A stretch of DNA of 17,211 nt from Pseudomonadota bacterium (GTDB lineage Bacteria > Pseudomonadota > Alphaproteobacteria > Sphingomonadales > Sphingomonadaceae): positions 1 through 17,211 of the forward strand of contig JAEWKG010000128.1 in assembly GCA_023386135.1 (NCBI GenBank). The letters run 5' to 3'. Below are positions 6,937 through 14,395 of this stretch, one piece after another (position 1 is the first letter of the stretch; each line of letters opens with the position of its first letter). The translations under genes were made by a program, and so were the position numbers. The notes beneath the pieces were generated by a model that ran no database searches, was not told where the DNA came from, and was given only the letters and a program-made list of their open reading frames with translations.

Positions 6937-8742
6937 ATGACAGGCAACCTTCCGCCCTTCCGGCCGCTGCCGCAGAAGCCGGCCGACGCCTCGCTCGAGG
7001 CGCGGCCGGACGGCAGCTACGTGGTGCGGTCGAACCACGCGCCGGGAGAGGTGCCGGGCACGCTCGGCGAGATCTTCCGCACGCGCGCGGCCGAGCACCC
7101 CGGCCGCGACTGGGTGTTCGAGCGCGAGCCCGGACACGGTCCGTGGCGCGGAATGACCTACGGCGAGGCGCGCAAGGCGGCAGACTCGATCGGCCAATGG
7201 CTGCTCGATGCCGGCCTGGCGCCTGGCGACACGGTGATGGTGATCTCGGGCAATTCGGTCGAGCATGCGCTGCTGATGCTCGCCTGCTACACCACCGGCA
7301 TCGCCATCGCGCCGGTCAGCGCGGCGTACAGCCTGATGTCGCAGGACCACGCCAAGCTGCTGCACTGCGCCGCGCTGCTGAAGCCCAAAGCGGTGTTCGC
7401 GCGCGACGGCGCGCAGCATGCGGCGGCGCTCGCCAAGATGCGTGCGGCCGATCCGGACCTCATCGTCATCAGTTCGGATTGCGAGCCCGAAGGCGCGGTC
7501 GATTTCGCCAAGCTGCTGATGGCCACGCCCGGCGCCGCGCGCGAAGCTGCGGCTGCGGGCGGGACGCCCGATACCGTGGCCAAGTACCTCTTCACCTCGG
7601 GCTCGACCGGCATGCCCAAGTGCGTGCCGCAGACGCACAAGATGATGACCGCGGTCATCGCCGGCGCCGAAGGCCTGGCCGACCGCCCGCGCGAGGAGCG
7701 GGTGACGCCGATCTCGCTCGACTGGATGCCGTGGAGCCACATCAGCGGCGGCAACATCTTCTTCAACGGCAACATCTGGGCCGGCGGGACGATGTACCTC
7801 GACGAAGGACGCCCGGTACCCGGCCTGTTCGAGACCACGATCAAGAACCTCTACGAAGTCTCGCCGACAGGCTTCGGTTCGGCCCCGGTGGCCTTCGCCA
7901 TGCTTGCCGACGCGATGGAGAAGGACGAGCGCCTGCGCGCCTCATTTTTCAAGAACCTGCAGTCGATGGGCTACGGCGGCGCCACGCTGTCGGACGACCT
8001 CTACGACCGGCTGGAGGCGCTCGCAGTGGCCGAGACCGGCGAGCGGATGGCGATCACCACGATGTACGGCGCCACCGAAACGCAGGGCGTGACGATGGTC
8101 CACTGGGTGGTCGACCGGGTCGGGCTGATCGGCCTGCCGATGCCGGGCGTCGAGCTCAAGCTCGCCCCGAGCGGCGACAAGATGGAGGTGCGGGTCAAGG
8201 GCGCCAGCGTCACCACCGGTTACTTGGGCGGCGACAAGCCGGCGGGCGAGGTATTCGATGACGACGGCTTCTACCGTCTCGGTGATGCCGCGCGCTTCGT
8301 CGACCCCGACGACGTAAACCGCGGCCTGCTGTTCGACGGACGGGTGGCGGAGGACTTCAAGCTGTCGAGCGGGACCTGGGTCTCGGTCGGCACGCTGCGG
8401 CCCGATGTCGTCGCCGCATGCAGCCCGCTGGTCTACGACGTGGTCGTCGCGGGTCACGACCGGGGCGACATCGGCATCCTCGTCTGGCCGACGCCGTCGG
8501 CGGTGCAACAGCTTGCAAGCGAGGGCGGCCTTCCCGCGCTCGAACGCGCGATCGCCGAACGGATCGACGAATTCAACCGCGCCAACCCCGGCAGTTCGCG
8601 CGCGGTCCGGCGGTTCCGGGTGCTCACCGAACCGCCATCGCTCGACGCGGGCGAAATCACCGACAAGGGCTACATCAATCAGCGCACCGTGCTCGAGCGG
8701 CGCAGTGCGATCGTCGAAGAGATGTACCGCGGCGCGCGCTGA
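6937..8742 (+). CDS. Feruloyl-CoA-synthase-type acid-CoA ligase (AMP-forming)
   Basis: This 601-residue ANL-superfamily adenylate-forming enzyme joins a carboxylic acid to CoA via an acyl-AMP. Motifs visible are the P-loop FTSGSTGMPK (219-228), YGATET (377-382), Y-R-L-G-D (446-450) and a likely C-terminal catalytic Lys577 in ITDKGYINQ. The segments LDWMPWSHISGGN (261-273), YGGATLSDDLYDRL (346-359) and LFDGRVAEDFKLSSGTWVSV (465-484) are hallmarks of the feruloyl-CoA synthase group, and the length is typical of it. No enoyl-CoA hydratase/aldolase or vanillin dehydrogenase, the usual partners, is nearby. Instead it sits with acyl-CoA dehydrogenases, so a saturated side-chain acid or another bulky acid may be the true substrate. 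It starts 4 bp after the receptor stop, with only a weak, distant GAAGG as ribosome-binding site, suggesting translational coupling. It is convergent with dctD across 12 bp. Confidence 0.9.
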   Translation: MTGNLPPFRPLPQKPADASLEARPDGSYVVRSNHAPGEVPGTLGEIFRTRAAEHPGRDWVFEREPGHGPWRGMTYGEARKAADSIGQWLLDAGLAPGDTVMVISGNSVEHALLMLACYTTGIAIAPVSAAYSLMSQDHAKLLHCAALLKPKAVFARDGAQHAAALAKMRAADPDLIVISSDCEPEGAVDFAKLLMATPGAAREAAAAGGTPDTVAKYLFTSGSTGMPKCVPQTHKMMTAVIAGAEGLADRPREERVTPISLDWMPWSHISGGNIFFNGNIWAGGTMYLDEGRPVPGLFETTIKNLYEVSPTGFGSAPVAFAMLADAMEKDERLRASFFKNLQSMGYGGATLSDDLYDRLEALAVAETGERMAITTMYGATETQGVTMVHWVVDRVGLIGLPMPGVELKLAPSGDKMEVRVKGASVTTGYLGGDKPAGEVFDDDGFYRLGDAARFVDPDDVNRGLLFDGRVAEDFKLSSGTWVSVGTLRPDVVAACSPLVYDVVVAGHDRGDIGILVWPTPSAVQQLASEGGLPALERAIAERIDEFNRANPGSSRAVRRFRVLTEPPSLDAGEITDKGYINQRTVLERRSAIVEEMYRGAR

Positions 8743-8754
8743 CGCGCTGCGCAC

Positions 8755-10052
<1,298 letters not shown>

Positions 10053-10056
<4 letters not shown>

Positions 10057-11858
10057 GCCGGCACCAGCGTCGCGGTGAAGGTGCTCCCCGAGCGGTCCGA
10101 CGCGGTCAGTGCAAGGTCGCCGCCGAACTCGCGCAGGATGTCGCGCGCGATGGCGAGGCCAAGCCCTAGGCCGTCATCGCGTCCGGTGGCGAAGGGCGTG
10201 AACAGCTTGCGGCGCACCGCCGATGGCACCCCGCGCCCGTTGTCGGCGACATGCACCTGCACTGTGTCTCCATCGCGCGCGACGCGGATTTCGATCCGGC
10301 TCCCGCCACCCTCCGGAGCGGCATCGAGCGCGTTCTGAAGCAGGTTGACGAACACCTGCTCCAGCCGGACGCGATCGGCGGCGACCGTCAGCCGCGCGGC
10401 GGCCGGGTCCCAGGCCACTTCGGTGCCGATCGCGGCGATGCGGTGATGCACCAGCAACAGCGCGGCCTCGATCGCACCCTCGAGCATGACCGGGGCGATA
10501 TCGGGCGTCTTGCGGCGGGCGAAGGTGCGCAGCTCGCCGGTGATCTGGGCGATCCGGTCGGTCAGGCTGACGACCTGCTCCAGATTGGCCGCAGCCTTGT
10601 CGGGCGCGCCGCGCCCGATCAGCGCGGCGGCGTTTTCGGAAAAGGTGCGGATCGCGGCGACCGGCTGATTGATCTCGTGCGCCACGCCGGCGGCGATCTG
10701 GCCCAAGGTGGCCAGCCGGTTGGCCTGCGCCAGCTCCTCGCGCGAGCGGCGGAAACGCTCCTCCGACCGTTGCCGCTTGTGCCCCTCCTGCACCAGCTGC
10801 GCGTTGACCTCGCTCAGCTCCGCGGTGCGCTCGACTACCTTGGCCTCTAGCTCGCGCTGGGCGGTGCGCATCAGCGCCTGCCGCTCACGCTGGCGCACCA
10901 GCCACAGCACGACACCCGCGATGACCACTCCCAGCACCACCAGCGCCAGCCGGCTGCGCGCCCGCGCGCTGGCGAGCGCGGGCTCGAGCGGGGACAACGC
11001 GGTGAGCTGCGCGCCTTCGAGCGCCACGGCGCGCTCCGCCTTGCGATAGCGCCCACCGCCGAACCGGGCGTCCGCGCGCGAGAAATCGACCGGCAGCGGA
11101 GCCAGCACGAGATCGTCGAACTGGCGCGTGCGGCCGATCTCCGCCTGCTCGGCGGGCCCGAGCGGCCGCAGCCGGTGGAAGCGCCATTCCGGGCGTGAAC
11201 TGACGATCACTACACCGTGGCGGTCGGCGACGAACGTGTCGCCCTCCTGCGCGCGCCACGCCGCCTCGATGCGGTCGAACTCGATCTTGACCACGATCAC
11301 CCCCAGCGGCGCGTCCGCGGGACCGACCCGGCGGGCGATGAACAGCCCGGGCCGTCCGCTCACCGTGCCGAGCGCGAACAGCTCGGAGGCACCGCGCGTC
11401 AACGCGTCGGTAAAGTATGGGCGGAAGCCGTAGTTCTGGCCGACGAAGCTGGTCGGCAGGCGATAGTTGCTCGCCGCCAGCGTCCGGCCGCCGGGCGCGA
11501 TGACGTAGATGGCAGCGGCTCCCGTTCGACTGGCAAGCACATCCAGCTGATGATTGAGCGCCGCGGGATCGCCGCTCGGCGCGCGAAGCAGTGCGGCGAC
11601 GCCGGGATATTCGGTGAGAACGGTCGGCAGGAGGCGGAACTTCTGCAGCTCGCTGTCGAACAGCGAGGCGTTGCCACGCGCGAGTTGGCGCGCTTCCACG
11701 TCGCCGGTCTGGCGCGCCCAGTCGATCGCCCATCGCTCGCTCGCCCATCCCGCGACCAGCACCGCGGCCAGCAGGATGAAGCCGACGAACCGGCGCGAAT
11801 CGAAGGGGAAGCGCCGTGAAAGCGTTGTCAGGTGATCCGTACGATCAGGCGCGATCAT
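10053..11858 (-). CDS. dctB: DctB-like C4-dicarboxylate sensor histidine kinase
   Basis: The 601-residue product is a membrane sensor kinase. TM1 lies at about 24-39 (RRFVGFILLAAVLVAGW). A periplasmic double-PAS/Cache-like region spans about 40-300 and includes FVGQNYGFRPYF, typical of DctB ligand domains. TM2 is at about 303-322. Then follow a charged coiled-coil-like linker, a HisKA domain with phospho-acceptor His394 in GVAHEINQPVAAIRTF, and an ATPase domain with NLLQNA (505-510), DNGRG (539-543) and GLGLGL (563-568). It should sense external C4-dicarboxylates and phosphorylate the DctD-like regulator. The ATG at 11856-11858 was chosen; it has no obvious Shine-Dalgarno. A TTG at 11904-11906 would add 16 residues and is the alternative. 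It overlaps dctD by 4 bp and is divergent from dctA across about 170 bp. Confidence 0.9.
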
Positions 11859-11933
11859 GTCTGGATTTTCTGACACTTTTGACCTCGAATAAGCTGATCT
11901 GAGCAAACAGAATTCAATATAATCAATACTTTA

Positions 11934-11946
11934 GCTCACATTGAGC
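11934..11946. promoter_or_regulatory. Small inverted repeat in the dctB-dctA gap
   Basis: GCTCA-CAT-TGAGC has 5-bp perfect arms and lies in the unusually AT-rich part of the intergenic region, about 50 bp upstream of the predicted dctA transcription start. It is a possible regulator site, weakly supported. No second copy with both arms is evident. Confidence 0.25.
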
Positions 11947-11959
11947 CGACCCGTTGACA

Positions 11960-11974
11960 TGGCATGTTACTCGC
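11960..11974 (+). promoter_or_regulatory. Sigma-54-like -24/-12 promoter element for dctA
   Basis: TGGCATG-TTAC-TCGC matches the -24 block (TGGCACG) at six of seven bases and the -12 block (TTGC) at three of four. The GG and GC dinucleotides are exactly 12 bp apart, as required. A start site near 11986 would give a leader of about 40 nt before the dctA ATG. A TTGACA (11954-11959) adjoins it but has no good sigma-70 -10 box 16-18 bp downstream. The regulator encoded next door lacks GAFTGA, which conflicts with sigma-54 use. Confidence 0.4.
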
Positions 11975-11996
11975 CTTCACAACAGGCGCAAGACAA

Positions 11997-12009
11997 GCCT
12001 GTCACAGGC
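11997..12009. promoter_or_regulatory. Perfect inverted repeat in the dctA leader
   Basis: GCCTGT-C-ACAGGC has 6-bp perfect arms around one base, and another ACAGGC occurs at 11982-11987. It lies between the predicted start site and the ribosome-binding site (GGGGAGGG, 12013-12020). It could be an operator or, using the upstream ACAGGC as the other arm, an RNA hairpin. Confidence 0.35.
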
Positions 12010-12025
12010 AGTGGGGAGGGCAAAA

Positions 12026-13411
12026 ATGGCGGCAAGCGCCGCAGATCCAGCGCCGGGCGCCGCACAGCGCGGTGGCCTCCGCCGCGCGTTCGGCTCGCTC
12101 TACGTGCAGGTCCTCACCGCGATTGCGCTGGGCGTGACGGTGGGCGCGCTATGGCCAGAAGCGGGGGTGGCGCTGCAGCCGCTCGGGGATGGCTTCATCA
12201 AGCTCGTGAAGATGATCATCGCGCCGGTGATCTTCCTCACCATCGTCACCGGGATCGGCAATGTCCGCAGCGCGGGCAAGCTCGGCCGGGTGGTGGGCAA
12301 GGCGTTCGTCTATTTCCTCGCCTTCTCCACGCTCGCGCTGGTCGTCGGGCTGATCGTCGGTAACGTGGTGCAGCCGGGCGCGGGCATGCACGTCGACCCC
12401 GCCACGCTCGATACCGGCGCGATCCACGACTACCAGGTCAAGGCCGAGGAATCCTCGGTCGCCAAGTTCCTGCTCGACATCATCCCGACCACGGCGGTTT
12501 CGGCCCTGACCGAGGGATCGATCCTGCAGGCGCTGTTCGTCGCGGTGCTCTTCGGCCTCGCCCTGATGGGGGCGGGCGAGGCCGGGGAGCGCGTCACCCG
12601 CATGCTCGAGGCTGTGGCCGAGGTGGTGTTCCGCCTCGTTGCCATGCTGATGCGGTTCGCGCCGATCGGTGCATTCGGGGCGATGGCCTTCACCATCGGC
12701 AAGTATGGCGTCGGCGCGCTGGTCGATCTGGGCGCGCTGATCGGGACGTTCTACCTGACCTCGCTGCTGTTCGTGATCGTCGTGCTCGGCGCGGTGGCGC
12801 GGTACAACGGGTTCTCGATCCTGCGCCTGATCGCGTACCTCAAGGAAGAGCTGCTACTGGTCCTCGGCACCTCGTCGAGCGAGGCCGCGCTCCCGCGCCT
12901 GCTGCAGAAGATGGAAGCCGCCGGCTGCCCCAAGGCGATCGTCGGGGTGGTGATCCCGACCGGCTATTCGTTCAATCTCGACGGCACCAACATCTACATG
13001 ACCCTGGCGGCGCTGTTCATCGCGCAGGCGACCGGCGTGGACCTGACGCTCGGCCAGCAGATTTCGTTGCTGCTGGTGGCGATGATCAGCTCGAAGGGTG
13101 CGGCCGGGGTCACCGGTGCCGGGTTCATCACGCTGGCCGCGACGCTGTCGATCGTGCCGTCGATCCCGATCGCGGGGATGGCGCTGATCCTGGGTATCGA
13201 CCGCTTCATGTCCGAGTGCCGGGCGCTGACCAACTTCATCGGCAACGCCGTAGCGACGGTGGTGGTCAGCCGGTGGGAGGGCCAGCTCGACCGCCCCGCG
13301 CTCGACGCCGCGTTGCACGGGGCGCCGGCTGCGCTCCCGCTCGCGTCCATCCCCGCCTTCGCCATCGATCCTCCCGCCGGTGTGCAACTGGGACAAGCCG
13401 ATGAAGACTGA
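12026..13411 (+). CDS. dctA: C4-dicarboxylate:cation symporter DctA
   Basis: The 461-residue product is a DctA-type dicarboxylate/amino acid:cation symporter (DAACS/SLC1-like), which imports succinate, fumarate or malate across the inner membrane. Recognisable motifs are the N-terminal LYVQVLTAIALGVTVGAL helix, the serine-rich loop GTSSSEAALPRLLQKME, PTGYSFNLDGTNIYMTLAAL, SSKGAAGVTGAGF and DRFMSECRALTNFIGNAVAT. Together these form the conserved substrate- and ion-binding half of the family. The length is typical. The ATG at 12026 has a strong GGGGAGGG ribosome-binding site at about 5 bp; a TTG start at 11954 would place coding sequence over the promoter and is rejected. The gene is divergent from dctBD, which should control it. 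Its 3' end overlaps the next gene by 11 bp, which is unusual for dctA and ties it to the esterase and receptor that follow. Confidence 0.95.
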   Translation: MAASAADPAPGAAQRGGLRRAFGSLYVQVLTAIALGVTVGALWPEAGVALQPLGDGFIKLVKMIIAPVIFLTIVTGIGNVRSAGKLGRVVGKAFVYFLAFSTLALVVGLIVGNVVQPGAGMHVDPATLDTGAIHDYQVKAEESSVAKFLLDIIPTTAVSALTEGSILQALFVAVLFGLALMGAGEAGERVTRMLEAVAEVVFRLVAMLMRFAPIGAFGAMAFTIGKYGVGALVDLGALIGTFYLTSLLFVIVVLGAVARYNGFSILRLIAYLKEELLLVLGTSSSEAALPRLLQKMEAAGCPKAIVGVVIPTGYSFNLDGTNIYMTLAALFIAQATGVDLTLGQQISLLLVAMISSKGAAGVTGAGFITLAATLSIVPSIPIAGMALILGIDRFMSECRALTNFIGNAVATVVVSRWEGQLDRPALDAALHGAPAALPLASIPAFAIDPPAGVQLGQADED

Positions 13412-14393
13412 TCTCGTTTCCGCCGGGCCGATGCTCGGCCGGCGCATGCTGCTGCGCTCCGCCGCCGGGCTCGGCGCGGTGGCCGCGCTCGGCAATGCCG
13501 GCGGGCTGCAGGCGCACGACCTTGAAGAAATCCCGCTGTGGAGCGGGCCGATGCCGGGCGCGGGCAAGGTCAGCGGCCCCGAAAAGATCGGCACCGAAGG
13601 CGCCGGGATCGGGGCGGTCTCCAACGTCTCGACCCCGCGCATGCGCGTTTATCGCCCCAACAACCCCAACGGCCGCGCGGTGGTGATCTGCGGCGGTGGC
13701 GGATATTTCCGCATCCAGCTCTGGAAGGAGAGCGGCCCCGCCGCGCGCTGGCTGCAGCTGCGCGGCTACACCGTGTTCGAACTCATCTACCGCCTGCCGG
13801 GCGACGGGTGGGAAGCGGTCGCGCCGTTCGCCGACGCCCAGCGCGCGATGAAGATCGTCCGCACCCGCGCCGCCGAGTTCGGGGTGCGCCCGGACGCCAT
13901 CGGCATCATGGGCCACTCGGCCGGCGGCCACCTCGCCGGGTTCACCGCCCTGCAATCGGCGCGCAAGCTCTACACAGGCGTCGACAAGTACGAAGCCGTC
14001 AGCGCGCGCCCGGACTTTGCCGCGCTGCTGTTCCCGGTGGTGTCGCTGCGCAAGGAGTTCGAGTCCACCCGTACGCGCAAGGAGATCATCGGCAAGAACC
14101 CGACACGTGCGGCGGAGGATGCCTGGTCGCTCGACACATATGCCGCCAAGGATTCGCCGCCGACGATCCTGTTCTCGGCGGCCGACGACACTACGGCGCC
14201 GCCCGCGCACAACATCGGCCTGTTCCAGGCGCTCAATCGCGCCGGCGCCAGCGTGGAGTTGCACATCTTTTCGAGCGGCGGTCACGGCTTCGGCCTCGGC
14301 ACGCCCGACCAGACCCTGAGCCAGTGGCCCGAGCTCCTCGCCAAATGGCTCGACGTCCAGCTGGCCGCCAAGAATTCCCCGGGAGGACAATGA
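13401..14393 (+). CDS. Exported alpha/beta-hydrolase, BD-FAE/acetylxylan-esterase-like
   Basis: This 330-residue alpha/beta-hydrolase is likely a carboxylesterase acting in the periplasm. The N-terminus L-G-R-R-M-L-L-R-S-A-A-G-L followed by an Ala/Gly-rich stretch to about residue 38 looks like a twin-arginine signal. The glycine-rich oxyanion loop ICGGGGYFRI is at about 96-105. The nucleophile is Ser173 in G-H-S-A-G-G-H-L-A-G. The probable acid is Asp263 in SAADDTTAP and the base is His295 in SSGGHGFGLG. The pattern is that of the BD-FAE / esterase-lipase COG0657 group, which deacylates sugar, xylan or feruloyl esters; the exact substrate is unknown. It starts 11 bp inside the end of dctA, and the next receptor begins 2 bp after its stop, so the three form one operon. 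A GTG at 13380 is an alternative start but gives a poorer signal sequence. Confidence 0.85.
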   Translation: MKTDLVSAGPMLGRRMLLRSAAGLGAVAALGNAGGLQAHDLEEIPLWSGPMPGAGKVSGPEKIGTEGAGIGAVSNVSTPRMRVYRPNNPNGRAVVICGGGGYFRIQLWKESGPAARWLQLRGYTVFELIYRLPGDGWEAVAPFADAQRAMKIVRTRAAEFGVRPDAIGIMGHSAGGHLAGFTALQSARKLYTGVDKYEAVSARPDFAALLFPVVSLRKEFESTRTRKEIIGKNPTRAAEDAWSLDTYAAKDSPPTILFSAADDTTAPPAHNIGLFQALNRAGASVELHIFSSGGHGFGLGTPDQTLSQWPELLAKWLDVQLAAKNSPGGQ

Positions 14394-14395
14394 CC

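Noticed and set aside
4665..6947. A 760-codon open frame on the minus strand opposite the first TonB-dependent receptor
   Set aside because: It is an antisense shadow of a GC-rich gene. The translation is a monotonous Arg/Gly/Val/Asp/Ala mix with no recognisable motif, while the plus-strand frame is a clear receptor with signal peptide and terminal aromatic residue.
8743..8754. Terminator between the CoA ligase and dctD
   Set aside because: The 12-bp convergent gap and its edges are GC-rich but show no convincing stem with a T-run on either strand.
11954..12025. TTG start extending DctA by 24 residues
   Set aside because: The extension would cover the promoter-like element and the leader palindrome. 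The ATG at 12026 has a strong Shine-Dalgarno and fits the usual DctA N-terminus.
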